12,505 nucleotides of DNA from an uncultured Eubacteriales bacterium (GCA_905205195.1 CAJLCS010000049.1:1-12505); one strand, 5' to 3'; counted from the first letter of the stretch, positions 5,538-12,505 are shown. The notes: generated by a model from the letters alone, not told the origin. Program-made: numbers and translations.

Positions 5538-6809
5538 ATGCTGTCCGCCGAACAATCCCGCGCCTATGTCTCCATCCTCCGGGAGGAGCTGGTTCATGCC
5601 ACCGGCTGCACCGAGCCGATCGCCATCGCTTACGCCGCCGCCCGGCTCCGGCAGCTTCTGGGGGCCAGACCCGAAGAAATCCGGGCCGACGTCTCCGGCA
5701 ACATCATTAAAAACGTCAAAAGCGTGGTCGTCCCCAACACCGGCGGCCTGAAGGGCATTCCCGCCGCCGTCGCCGCCGGGATCGTGGCCGGGGATCCGGC
5801 GCTGGAGCTTCAGGTCATCGCCCACGTTCCGACGGCGCTGCATCCGGAAATCGCCGCCTATGCCGCCGAAACGCCCATGGAGATTCTCTGCGCCGAGACG
5901 CCCCGGCTGCTGGACATCCGTCTCACCGGCCGGGTGGACGGCCACACCGCCTCCGTCCGAATTGCCAACAACCACAGCAACGTCATCCGGGAGGAGCTGG
6001 ACGGGAAGATTCTGCTGGACCGGCCCGCCACCGACTCGCCGGAGGACAATCTGACGGACAAAAGCGTGCTGAATGTGGCGGACATTCTGACCTTTGCCGA
6101 CACCGCGGACCTGACGGAGGTAGCCCCGCTGCTGGAACAGCAGATTTCCTGCAATCTGGCCATTGCGGCGGAGGGCCTGGCCCACAACTGGGGCGCCAAT
6201 ATCGGCTCCGTGCTGTTGCGCCACTATCCAAGCGACATCAAAACCGAAGCCAAGGCCTGGGCCGCCGCCGGAAGCGACGCCCGGATGAGCGGCTGCGAGC
6301 TGCCGGTGGTGATTCTCTCCGGCTCCGGCAATCAGGGCATTACCGCCTCGGTGCCGGTGGTCCGCTACGCCATGCATCTGGGCGTCTCCCGGGAGAAGCT
6401 GTACCGGGCACTGCTGGTCAGCGACCTGATTACCATCCATCAGAAAAGCGGCATCGGCCGCCTGTCCGCCTACTGCGGCGCCGTCAGCGCCGGGGTAGGG
6501 GCCGGGGCCGGAATCGCCTACCTGCTGGACGGCAGCTACGAAGCCGTCGCCCACACGGTGGTCAACGCCGTGGCCATCATCAGCGGCACCATCTGCGACG
6601 GGGCCAAGCCCTCCTGCGCCGCCAAAATCGCCGCCAGCGTGGACGCCGGTCTTCTGGGCTACGCCATGTATCAGAGCCATCAGGAATTCAAGGGCGGCGA
6701 CGGCATCGTCACCAAGGGCGTGGAAAATACCATCGCCAACATCGGCGTACTGGCCAAGGAAGGCATGCGTCAGACTGACCGGACCATTCTGTCCATCATG
6801 ACCCGCTGA
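5538..6809 (+). CDS. cyuA: L-cysteine desulfidase / UPF0597 (serine dehydratase alpha-like) protein
   Basis: A 423-residue cytoplasmic protein of the UPF0597/YhaM group, whose characterised members (CyuA, archaeal CdsA) break L-cysteine into pyruvate, ammonia and sulfide using a [4Fe-4S] cluster without PLP. Family marks: 'GCTEPIAIAYAAA' with C24 near the N-terminus, 'SGNIIKNVKSVVVPNT' (53-68), 'SGSGNQGITASVPV' (261-274), 'HQKSGIGRLSAYCG' (C313) and 'GTICDGAKPSC' (C353, C360). C313, C353 and C360 are the likely cluster ligands by analogy with iron-sulfur serine dehydratases. The length is normal. The start has GGAAAGG at 5524-5530. It is followed after 14 bases by a nucleoside phosphorylase-like gene, so the two form an operon. 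No cysteine transporter or Lrp-like CyuR regulator is seen nearby. Substrate preference (cysteine versus a related amino acid) is inferred from the family. Confidence 0.88.
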   Translation: MLSAEQSRAYVSILREELVHATGCTEPIAIAYAAARLRQLLGARPEEIRADVSGNIIKNVKSVVVPNTGGLKGIPAAVAAGIVAGDPALELQVIAHVPTALHPEIAAYAAETPMEILCAETPRLLDIRLTGRVDGHTASVRIANNHSNVIREELDGKILLDRPATDSPEDNLTDKSVLNVADILTFADTADLTEVAPLLEQQISCNLAIAAEGLAHNWGANIGSVLLRHYPSDIKTEAKAWAAAGSDARMSGCELPVVILSGSGNQGITASVPVVRYAMHLGVSREKLYRALLVSDLITIHQKSGIGRLSAYCGAVSAGVGAGAGIAYLLDGSYEAVAHTVVNAVAIISGTICDGAKPSCAAKIAASVDAGLLGYAMYQSHQEFKGGDGIVTKGVENTIANIGVLAKEGMRQTDRTILSIMTR

Positions 6810-6823
6810 AGGGGGGGGCGCCC

Positions 6824-7588
6824 ATGTTTCCTGACGAATTTGACCCCAGTCCCGACGCCGTCATCAACCCGGACATGGCCTATCCGCCCATCCCGGGCTT
6901 CCCGGAAACGGTGGTTTCCGTCTTTTCCCACGCCCTGTTCGACACTTTGGCGGCGCTGCTGGACGGCACACCTCTTGCACAGACCCACGACGTGGACGGC
7001 GTCTGGCCGGTATACCAGGTTTCCTATGGCGGAAAACGGCTGGCCTTCTGCAAGGCCCGGCTCGGTGCCCCCGCCTGCGTGGGAATGTTCGAGGAAATCA
7101 TCGCCATGGGCGCCAAACGCATCCTATTGCTGGGCAACTGCGGCGTGCTGGACCGGTCCATCGAGGACTGCGGCATTCTGATTCCCACCCGGGCCATCCG
7201 GGACGAGGGAACCTCTTACCATTACGCCCCCGCCGCCCCCACCATCGAGGTCAACCGGCGGTATCTGCCCCAATTCCGGTCCCTTCTGGACCGGTTCGGC
7301 TACCCCTGGCGGGAGGTCACCACCTGGACCACCGACGCCTTTTACCGGGAAACCCGGCAGAAGGTCGCCGCCCGGAAGGCCATGGGCGTCGCCTGCGTGG
7401 AAATGGAGTGCGCCGCCATGCAGGCGCTGTGCGACTTCCGCAAGGTGGATTTTTTCCAGTTTTTCTACGCCGGGGACAATCTAGACCACCCGGTCTGGGA
7501 GCCGCGGAGCCTTGCCCATCACGTCCGGCTGGACGACAAGCAGAAAATCGCCCTGCTGGCCTTTGAGCTGGCCGCGGTCATCGACTGA
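6824..7588 (+). CDS. nucleoside phosphorylase-like protein (PNP/UDP family)
   Basis: A 254-residue cytoplasmic protein of the PNP/UDP phosphorylase superfamily, which splits nucleosides with phosphate into base and ribose 1-phosphate. Seen in the sequence: 'GAPACVGMFEEIIAMGAKRILLLGNCGVL' region (81-109) with the phosphate/nucleoside-binding loop, 'EGTSYHY' (128-134), 'TTDAFYRET' (169-177), 'CVEMECAAM' (191-199) and the possible catalytic D218 in 'YAGDNLD'. Two usual glycines differ: the common GTAGGL loop reads GNCGVL and the EMEG motif reads EMEC. Substrate is therefore unclear; uridine-type is the nearest by the 'TTDAFYRET' motif. The ribosome binding site is a run of eight G (6811-6818) next to the stop of the preceding gene. 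It ends at a strong terminator, so it is the last gene of a two-gene operon with the desulfidase. Confidence 0.85.
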   Translation: MFPDEFDPSPDAVINPDMAYPPIPGFPETVVSVFSHALFDTLAALLDGTPLAQTHDVDGVWPVYQVSYGGKRLAFCKARLGAPACVGMFEEIIAMGAKRILLLGNCGVLDRSIEDCGILIPTRAIRDEGTSYHYAPAAPTIEVNRRYLPQFRSLLDRFGYPWREVTTWTTDAFYRETRQKVAARKAMGVACVEMECAAMQALCDFRKVDFFQFFYAGDNLDHPVWEPRSLAHHVRLDDKQKIALLAFELAAVID

Positions 7589-7590
7589 AA

Positions 7591-7633
7591 AAATATCGGC
7601 TGTCTTCCTTTTGGGAAGGCAGCCGATTCTGTT
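7591..7633. terminator. bidirectional intrinsic terminator
   Basis: ATCGGCTGTCTTCC (7595-7608) pairs with GGAAGGCAGCCGAT (7614-7627) over 14 base pairs with one G-U pair, around a five-base loop. On the minus strand the stem runs into six T directly, and on the plus strand into TCTGTTTGGTT. It serves both the nucleoside phosphorylase operon and the convergent lipoprotein gene, whose stop codon lies ten bases beyond the right arm. Confidence 0.9.
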
Positions 7634-7636
7634 TGG

Positions 7637-9535
7637 TTAGTCGCCCGATTGCGATGATTGCAGGTACTGCTCCCACACCGGCGCAGCCCCCTCCGGAAGC
7701 TCGAAGGTTTCCCGGATGGCACGGCACAGGCAGGCCAGCTTTTGCTGCATGGTTTCCGAGGCAAACAGGCCGTCGTTGAACGGCATCATGGCATACTCCA
7801 TGATCCGCGCCCGGTCCTCGTGGGGGTAGGTCATGCTGTAGCTGTCGATAAAGGCCCGCTCGTCTCCGTTGAGGTACGGAGAATTCACATGATCGGTCTC
7901 GTTATAGGACGCATAGTTCAGATCGTAAGAGAAATCCGCCGGATTCAGGCTGTTCCAGTCGTCCAGCGCAGGCGTGGCGCTCAGGATGCAGGTGTCGAGA
8001 ACATGCTCCATTTCGTGGTACAGGTTCTGATCCATGGTCGGCGTCGCCGCCAATGCAATGCACGGCCCGCCGCTCCAGTACTGCAGGCCGTCGGCGCTGG
8101 GCACAGTGTTACCGTCCTTGCCGTAAATGCCCCGCAGCAGCAGCACCGACAGATTGCCGCCGGAACGGTCCTTCACCTGCTGCAAAAAGCCGTCGGGATA
8201 GGCCTCCAGCGCCTGCTCCATGGCGCCCAGCTGGGCCATGATGGCGTCCGGCTGATACTCCGCCTCAAAGGTATAGTCCCACGGGGCCATATCTTCCGCC
8301 AGCTGGCCCATACAGACGGTCAGGCCGTACCGGTCTTCCAGCTTCCGCGCCGCTTCCCGGCACTCGGTCAGACCGTCGTCGTCCGGTGGGTCGTCGTGGG
8401 TGTAGTACCGGCTGAAACGGCTTTCCGTCTCGCCGGTCAGCGTCCGGTCCGGGTCCCAGCGGTACAGATCCGCGTGCCACTCGCGCGCCGTATCGGTGCC
8501 GAGGAACCAGACCGCACCGGTTTCGTCCGTCAGCACGCCGCCCACGCTGCCGACGCCCTCCAGCGTGACGGAGGAGGTCCGCCGGCCGCTTTCCAGGTCA
8601 AACAGGTCCAGTACGGTGGCGTTGTCTTCGGAGGTCTCCCGGATCACGCTGCCGTCGACCGGATACCAGATGCCGTCCTGTTCCCCGGCGCAGAGCAGCT
8701 GGGGCTTGCCGTCCTTCTCGCCGACCAGCCGCTGGGACGTCCAGCCGTCGCTCAGCACAGCAAAATACCGGCTGCCGTCGTCGGCAAAGGTGCCCAGATT
8801 GCCGCCGGTCCCCAGAATTTCGCCGGTCTGGGCCGACAGGAATTCCGCCATCGAGTTGCCGTCCCCGTACGAGACGGTCCGCAGCAGCACGGTACCGTCA
8901 AAGCAGGTCTGCCGCACATCCTGCCAGTCCACCGCCGTCTCCCGGCGCATCAGCCGGGAAATACCGGTCTCCACGTCCAGGCAGCGGATTTCGTTTCCGG
9001 CGCTGTAATAGGCCGATTTCCAGTCGTTCGTCAGGGCCATCGTGCCGTCCGTCGTCGTTTCCGGTAGGGTCACCCGGGTGTGCTCCCGCAGGTCCGGGTC
9101 CAGCAGCACCACGGCGTTGGCCGCCGCGTCAAAATAGCCCACACCCCGGTCGTTAACCTGCACCGACGCGTCGCCATAATAGAGTGCCGCGGTCAGCGTC
9201 ACCGACGGTCCGTCCACCAGCGTCTCGCCGCCACTGCGGACCAGCGTGGTGGTTTCCCCGCTGCCGAAAAACAGCAGCAGGCCGTCGCCCATAGCCAGCA
9301 GGCCCTCCAGGCTGCCTTCTTGCTCGTCCACACGATAGCGCCGCACCGCGCCGTCGGTCTGCGTCTCGATGGCGCTGTCCGGCTCGTATCGGCCCGCCGC
9401 TTCCGGCGCCGTCGTTTCCGTGGCCGCCGTCGTCGGAACGGCAGTCGCGGCACCGGTGGTTCCGGCGGGCTGCGCCGGGCGGGCGCAGCCCGCCAGCAGC
9501 GCCAGCGCCAGAACGATCCATACCAGTCGTTTCAT
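7637..9535 (-). CDS. secreted lipoprotein with beta-rich body and HExxH metallopeptidase-like C-terminus
   Basis: A 632-residue lipoprotein. Residues 1-16 are a signal peptide ending in the lipobox LLAGC, with C17 as the lipidated residue, so the mature protein is anchored on the outer face of the membrane. A Thr/Ala/Pro-rich linker follows (18-48). Residues about 50-370 hold repeated short beta segments such as 'TMALTNDWKSAYYSAGNEIRCLDVETG' in parts, which look like a WD40/PQQ-like propeller. The last third carries HEMEH (507-511), a zincin-type zinc site, followed by 'FIDSYSMTYPHEDRARIMEY' (562-581) whose E573/D574/E580 could supply the third ligand; this 'S...T.P.ED.A' form is common in uncharacterised zincins of Gram-positive bacteria. 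The start is set by AAGGAGAC, and the ATG directly follows the stop of the preceding small gene (TAAATG). Substrate is unknown; a peptidase role is inferred. Confidence 0.8.
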   Translation of the reverse strand: MKRLVWIVLALALLAGCARPAQPAGTTGAATAVPTTAATETTAPEAAGRYEPDSAIETQTDGAVRRYRVDEQEGSLEGLLAMGDGLLLFFGSGETTTLVRSGGETLVDGPSVTLTAALYYGDASVQVNDRGVGYFDAAANAVVLLDPDLREHTRVTLPETTTDGTMALTNDWKSAYYSAGNEIRCLDVETGISRLMRRETAVDWQDVRQTCFDGTVLLRTVSYGDGNSMAEFLSAQTGEILGTGGNLGTFADDGSRYFAVLSDGWTSQRLVGEKDGKPQLLCAGEQDGIWYPVDGSVIRETSEDNATVLDLFDLESGRRTSSVTLEGVGSVGGVLTDETGAVWFLGTDTAREWHADLYRWDPDRTLTGETESRFSRYYTHDDPPDDDGLTECREAARKLEDRYGLTVCMGQLAEDMAPWDYTFEAEYQPDAIMAQLGAMEQALEAYPDGFLQQVKDRSGGNLSVLLLRGIYGKDGNTVPSADGLQYWSGGPCIALAATPTMDQNLYHEMEHVLDTCILSATPALDDWNSLNPADFSYDLNYASYNETDHVNSPYLNGDERAFIDSYSMTYPHEDRARIMEYAMMPFNDGLFASETMQQKLACLCRAIRETFELPEGAAPVWEQYLQSSQSGD

Positions 9536-9712
9536 TTACTGTCTCCTTGCCAGGCTGTAATCGTCGCCTTGTCGATAATAGGGGCAGCGGATTTGTCGGG
9601 CGGCAAAAATCCGCGCAAATTCGTCCTCGTCCAGCTCCATCAAGCAGTAATATTCGTCGTTTTCCTCGTCGTAATCGTAGTTCCAGCAGGTTTCGCACTC
9701 CGCCAGGTCCAT
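9536..9712 (-). CDS. DUF6472-like small four-cysteine protein
   Basis: A 58-residue very acidic protein. It has CETC at residues 6-9, an acidic aromatic stretch (NYDYDEENDEYYC, C23), 'MELDEDEFARIF' (25-36) and 'RCPYYRQGDDY' (C43). The layout C-x2-C, acidic aromatic run, C, 'LDEDE..R', then CPYY and a basic end matches small clostridial proteins that I recall as DUF6472; four cysteines suggest metal binding, for which there is no direct proof. The start is supported by GGAGGA (9721-9726) eight bases before the ATG. The gene starts three bases after the phosphoesterase stop and ends in TAAATG with the lipoprotein start. Its last codons also form the ribosome binding site of the lipoprotein, so translation is probably coupled. 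Confidence 0.85.
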   Translation of the reverse strand: MDLAECETCWNYDYDEENDEYYCLMELDEDEFARIFAARQIRCPYYRQGDDYSLARRQ

Positions 9713-9715
9713 GGC

Positions 9716-10231
9716 TCAGTCCTCCCAGGTCCGGAAGGTAAACGTGCCGTCCTCGTAGAGCAGGTAGCTGTGGCTGCCGTCCTTGGGGATGGACACGCTG
9801 CCGGGATTCAGGCACCGGATGCCGCCGATGACCTCGTCCCGCTTCACATGGGTGTGGCCCGACAGGAACACGCTGCCTGCCGTCAACGGCGGCAGATTCT
9901 CCGGGTTGGCGTGGTGGCCGTGGGTCAGGTAGAAGGTCACCCCGTCCACCAGCAGCACGGCGTAGTCCGCCATGCAGGGGAAGGGCAGGACCATCTGGTC
10001 CACTTCCGCCTCGCAGTTGCCCCGCACCGCCAGGATCCGATCCTTTTCGCTGCTGAGCATGGGAATCACCTGCTTGGGGGCGTAGTCCCGGGGCAGATCA
10101 TTCCGGGGTCCGTGGTACAGCAGGTCACCCAGCAGAATCAGCTTGTCCGGCCGCTCCTGCGCCACTGCCTTCATCAGGCGGCGGCACCAGTAGGCCGAGC
10201 CGTGAATGTCCGACGCAATCAGTAATTTCAT
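9716..10231 (-). CDS. yfcE: YfcE/MJ0936-type metallophosphoesterase
   Basis: A 171-residue cytoplasmic calcineurin-like phosphodiesterase of the YfcE/MJ0936 type, which hydrolyses phosphodiester model substrates with Mn2+ or similar metals; the true substrate is unknown. The full set of metal ligand motifs is present: DIHG (D8, H10), LLGDLLYHGPRN (D36), GNCE (N72), THGHH (H104) and GHTH (H126, H128), with the usual 'NPGSVSIPK' after them. The frame also has an ATG two codons earlier (10237) that overlaps the DUF1643 stop. I prefer 10231, because the ribosome binding site AAGGAG (10240-10245) is only two bases from the first ATG but eight from the second, and the protein then begins MKLLIASDIHG like its family. 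It belongs to the minus-strand operon between DUF1643 and the small cysteine protein. Confidence 0.92.
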   Translation of the reverse strand: MKLLIASDIHGSAYWCRRLMKAVAQERPDKLILLGDLLYHGPRNDLPRDYAPKQVIPMLSSEKDRILAVRGNCEAEVDQMVLPFPCMADYAVLLVDGVTFYLTHGHHANPENLPPLTAGSVFLSGHTHVKRDEVIGGIRCLNPGSVSIPKDGSHSYLLYEDGTFTFRTWED

Positions 10232-10233
10232 GG

Positions 10234-10857
10234 TCATTTCTCCTTCTTGAACGTCTGTAAGTACCCGGTGATGTCAAAGTGCTTCAGCTTCTCGTCCTTC
10301 CGCAGGTACAGCGGATGATGGGGATGGCCCTTTTTCGTCACGGCACCGGCGCAGTACCACCGGGCGCCGCATTCGCACCCCGCCGCCGCCATATCCGCCA
10401 CGCACCGGACCAGATAATCCCGTTTTTCGATGATCGCCCCCCAGGCCGCCCACACCGCCGGTTCCGGCGACAGGGACAGGGCATACCGGAAGGCCTCCAG
10501 ATTCTCCCGATGGAGCATGGGGTTGCAGTGCCGCTCCATGGCGTCCGGATCCGTGGCCCGCTGGGCGTAGACGTTGAACATGAGGAAGCTGTCGTAGCCG
10601 TTGCCCAGCGCAATCCGCTCCACGGATTTGAGGGTGTTGTCCAAATGGTCCGGCTCCGCCGTCGAGGGGTTAATCCCCACACAGATCAGGGGCTTTTTCC
10701 CCCGGGTTCCCAGCAGATACCGGTATTCCGAGTAAAAATTAGGGGCATAAATCCATTTCTGAATGTCGTAATCCGGCGACGGCGTATTGGCCGCCTCCAG
10801 CGCCTGCCGGAAGGTCAGCAGCTCCAGCAGGTCCGTCGGTCCCTTGGGAATATGCAT
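10234..10857 (-). CDS. DUF1643 family protein
   Basis: A 207-residue cytoplasmic protein. The DUF1643 core is clear: 'ICVGINPSTAEPDHLDNT' (58-74), 'SVERIALGNGYDSFLMFNVY' region (78-97), 'AQRATDP', and near the end 'KGHPHHPLYL' (176-185). The family is widespread, and its 'NPSTA' and 'GHP.HPLYL' motifs resemble those of uracil-DNA-glycosylase-like folds, but no activity is established to my knowledge. The frame extends to 10887, yet the start at 10857 is preferred: it overlaps the preceding stop as TGATG, a typical coupled junction, and the extra ten residues (glycine-rich) are unlike the family. Several cysteines (C152, C161, C163, C169) lie in the C-terminal third. Confidence 0.88.
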   Translation of the reverse strand: MHIPKGPTDLLELLTFRQALEAANTPSPDYDIQKWIYAPNFYSEYRYLLGTRGKKPLICVGINPSTAEPDHLDNTLKSVERIALGNGYDSFLMFNVYAQRATDPDAMERHCNPMLHRENLEAFRYALSLSPEPAVWAAWGAIIEKRDYLVRCVADMAAAGCECGARWYCAGAVTKKGHPHHPLYLRKDEKLKHFDITGYLQTFKKEK

Positions 10858-11432
10858 CACGCTTCCCCCACCGGCGGGAACCAGCAACTGTTGTCCGGGT
10901 CGTGGAAGGGGCAGTCCGCCGGATCAATCCCCTTCTGGCGGCACCAGCCGGCAAAGGCCGTATCCAGGAAGGGATACACCCCGGTCATGGCCGCCTGCAG
11001 GCCCACGCTGCGGCCGTCGTCCAGCTCCAGCTCAATGAGAATGTTGCTGCTGGCATTATACAGCTGCTGGGACGTAATATTCCGGAACTGATAGGTCTTG
11101 CTCTTCCGGCCGAAGGTGGTCAGAATGAAGCTGTCGTCGTCATAGTAGACGCCGAAGGTCATATAGTACACAATCATGCCGATGCCCGCCGCCAGCACCA
11201 CGGCGCCGCCCACGATGAGCACGGTGTTTTTCCCGGAAATGCCGGAAAAAATCGCCGCCACGCCCAACGCGAACAAAATCAGGCCAAAGGCGCCGTAGCG
11301 CCGGTTCACCCGGACGGAAAGGCCGGTTTTATGCTGCTTTTTTCCCCGGAAAATCTTCGTAAATCCCTTGTCCACCAGAAAACAGGCGCCGAACACCAGC
11401 GCCATCAGCAGAAGGTACGCCACATATTGCAT
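10857..11432 (-). CDS. three-TM membrane protein with PH-like C-terminal domain
   Basis: A 191-residue inner membrane protein of unknown function. Hydrophobic segments lie at about residues 3-20, 46-66 and 69-91, with a basic loop between the first two (KIFRGKKQHK). The C-terminal part (about 94-165) is soluble and reads as a small beta-rich bacterial PH-like domain: 'GVYYDDDSFILTTFGRKSKTYQF', then a strand pair 'ILIELELDDGRSVGLQ' and a helix. Similar layouts occur in DUF6560/YcxB-like proteins, but I do not assign a family. It starts 18 bases after the cyclo-ligase stop with a purine-rich AAAGGAAGAG site, and its stop overlaps the DUF1643 start. Its C-terminus ends in a short Cys/Trp-containing tail. 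Confidence 0.75.
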   Translation of the reverse strand: MQYVAYLLLMALVFGACFLVDKGFTKIFRGKKQHKTGLSVRVNRRYGAFGLILFALGVAAIFSGISGKNTVLIVGGAVVLAAGIGMIVYYMTFGVYYDDDSFILTTFGRKSKTYQFRNITSQQLYNASSNILIELELDDGRSVGLQAAMTGVYPFLDTAFAGWCRQKGIDPADCPFHDPDNSCWFPPVGEA

Positions 11433-11450
11433 TTTTCTGTCTCTTCCTTT

Positions 11451-11987
11451 CTACGCCCACAGAACCAGGTCCACGGGCACGTCGAACGATTCCACTTCCA
11501 GCCGGTCCATCAGCTGGAAGGCATAGCACAGCGCCACCGTGGGGTGGTGCGGCTCCCGGGCCAGGAAACGGTCGTAAAAGCCGCCGCCGTAGCCGATCCG
11601 ATGGCCCGCCCGGTCAAAGGCCAGCCCCGGCATCAGCACCAGCGCCGTAGGGTCCGCCGCCACCGGGCCGTCGTCCACCGGCTCCGGAATTCCGGCGTAG
11701 CCCTTGGCCACCCGGGTCAGGTCCGTCAGCTCGATGAACTTCATGTCGTCGCCGTATACCTTCGGCACCGCCACCCGTTTGCCGTCCGCCAGCGCCTGGG
11801 CCAGCATGGGCACCGTCCGGACCTCCTGATTATACGGCAGGTAGCCATACAGCGTTTTCGCCTGCCGGTACTCCTCCGTCTGCCGCAGCAGCCGCCCCAG
11901 CTCCCGGCTGGCCGACTCGATCTGCTCGGGCGTCATGGCCCGCTTGGCGGCCCGGATTTCGGCCCGCAGTGCCTTTTTATCCGTCAT
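11451..11987 (-). CDS. 5-formyltetrahydrofolate cyclo-ligase
   Basis: A 178-residue cytoplasmic enzyme that uses ATP to convert 5-formyl-THF to 5,10-methenyl-THF, returning a stored folate form to one-carbon metabolism. The hallmark 'MPGLAFDRAGHRIGYGGGFY' (119-138) with 'DR' after it is the ATP/folate-binding signature, and 'LYGYLPYNQEVRT' (46-58) and the basic N-terminus (KKALRAEIRAAKR) fit the family. Length is typical. An in-frame upstream codon (12038) would add 17 cysteine- and arginine-rich residues; the start at 11987 is preferred, because a GAAGGAAA site precedes it and the protein then begins MTDKKALRAE. It overlaps the end of the XRE gene by 11 bases, so it is cotranscribed with it. 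Often called mthfs, ygfA or fau in different genomes. Confidence 0.95.
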   Translation of the reverse strand: MTDKKALRAEIRAAKRAMTPEQIESASRELGRLLRQTEEYRQAKTLYGYLPYNQEVRTVPMLAQALADGKRVAVPKVYGDDMKFIELTDLTRVAKGYAGIPEPVDDGPVAADPTALVLMPGLAFDRAGHRIGYGGGFYDRFLAREPHHPTVALCYAFQLMDRLEVESFDVPVDLVLWA

Positions 11988-12505
11988 TTTCCTTCTCTCC
12001 CTTCGGCAGGAACATCCGGAACCAGAGAAACACCGCAATCTGCCCCGGAATGCCCAGCAGCAGCACCTTCCAGATGTTCAGCCGGGCCAGCACCAGCAGC
12101 GACACATACAGGCTCACCAGCACACCCCAGACAATCACGGAAATCAGCAGCCGGTTCTGCCGGAAATCCCGCCACGCCGACCGGAGGCTCAGCAGCACGA
12201 TGGCGTTTACCGGCACGGCGTACAGAAACGCCAGCCAGCTCCGGTTCAGGCCCACGGAGGACATCACCACAAACACCAGCAGCGCAATGAACCACACCAG
12301 CACCGACGACAGCTTCAGAATAATCCCCTTATCTGCCTTCCGCCGCAGCGTTTTCTCCACAATCTGCTCCATGGCCTGCTGGACGGCGCCGGTTTTCTCC
12401 GGCAGCTTGTCGGGGTCCGCCAGAAGATCGTTCACCGTAATTTCAAACAGCTCCGCCAGCTGCACCAGCGTCACCACATCCGGAACGGACTCCCCCCGCT
12501 CCCAC
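11977..12505 (-). CDS. XRE-type regulator with C-terminal membrane segments (N-terminus off window)
   Basis: A partial gene: the frame runs off the right edge, so the true start is not seen. The visible N-terminal end reads WERGESVPDVVTLVQLAELF, then ITVNDLL, the last helices of a Cro/C1 (XRE) HTH domain whose usual form is 'ISKWE.G...P....L..LA..F.V...ELL'. After a linker come four hydrophobic segments (approximate first residues IILKLSSVLVWF, WLAFLYAVPVNAI, LLISVIVWGVLVSL, IWKVLLLGIPGQIAVF). This puts a DNA-binding head on the inner membrane, a form common in Firmicutes. The GTG at 12475-12477 could be mistaken for the start but lies inside the HTH. It is the most upstream gene seen of the minus-strand run and overlaps the cyclo-ligase start by 11 bases. 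Confidence 0.88.
   Translation of the reverse strand, partial: WERGESVPDVVTLVQLAELFEITVNDLLADPDKLPEKTGAVQQAMEQIVEKTLRRKADKGIILKLSSVLVWFIALLVFVVMSSVGLNRSWLAFLYAVPVNAIVLLSLRSAWRDFRQNRLLISVIVWGVLVSLYVSLLVLARLNIWKVLLLGIPGQIAVFLWFRMFLPKGEKENDG

Noticed and set aside
10858..10887. A start for the DUF1643 protein ten codons upstream at 10887.
   Set aside because: The TGATG junction and the family N-terminus favour 10857; the added residues are Gly-rich and lie within the preceding gene.
10902..12290. A plus-strand frame of 462 codons opposite the folate and membrane protein genes.
   Set aside because: It is antisense to four genes with clear motifs and junctions, and is rich in His, Gln, Arg and Pro, as expected for a shadow.

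Overview
The window looks like a piece of chromosome from a strictly anaerobic, GC-rich member of the Clostridia, most like gut Oscillospiraceae/Ruminococcaceae. The reasons are the strong AGGAGG-type ribosome binding sites, a hybrid cluster protein with the anaerobe-type N-terminal cysteine cluster, an iron-sulfur cysteine desulfidase, and a small four-cysteine protein that resembles the clostridial DUF6472 family. This placement is an inference from gene content and style, not a species call.

Layout. Bases 1-690 are visibly AT-rich and carry two small plus-strand genes. The second is a DUF3791-type protein, a family often found beside DUF3990 toxin-like genes. It is followed by what looks like a decayed copy of its own C-terminus, an inverted repeat and a strong plus-strand terminator. 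From about 730 onward the sequence is GC-rich and densely coding. On the minus strand, an AraC-type regulator (2425-3306) and hcp (766-2385) form a two-gene unit closed by a terminator that faces the one from the AT-rich segment. Divergent from araC runs a cytoplasmic six-hairpin (alpha/alpha barrel) glycosidase-like protein (3437-5428). A well-formed sigma-A promoter then drives a plus-strand pair: an L-cysteine desulfidase (UPF0597/CyuA type) and a nucleoside phosphorylase-like protein. A bidirectional terminator (7595-7627) separates this pair from the last block.

The last block is a tightly packed minus-strand run, read right to left: an XRE-type regulator with four membrane segments (cut by the window edge), 5-formyltetrahydrofolate cyclo-ligase, a three-TM protein with a PH-like tail, a DUF1643 protein, a YfcE-type metallophosphoesterase, a 58-residue DUF6472-like protein, and a secreted lipoprotein with a beta-rich body and a HExxH metallopeptidase-like C-terminus. 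Junctions are overlaps or gaps of a few bases (TGATG, TAAATG), so these genes are very likely cotranscribed. They do not form one obvious pathway; the run looks like a housekeeping/accessory operon.

No phage, transposase, CRISPR array, rRNA or tRNA is visible. I did not find a clearly new system. The parts most worth a second look are the AT-rich small-gene island and its decayed repeat, the unassigned glycosidase-like enzyme beside an AraC regulator that is itself linked to hcp, the lipoprotein with a metallopeptidase-like domain, and the small four-cysteine gene inside the operon.
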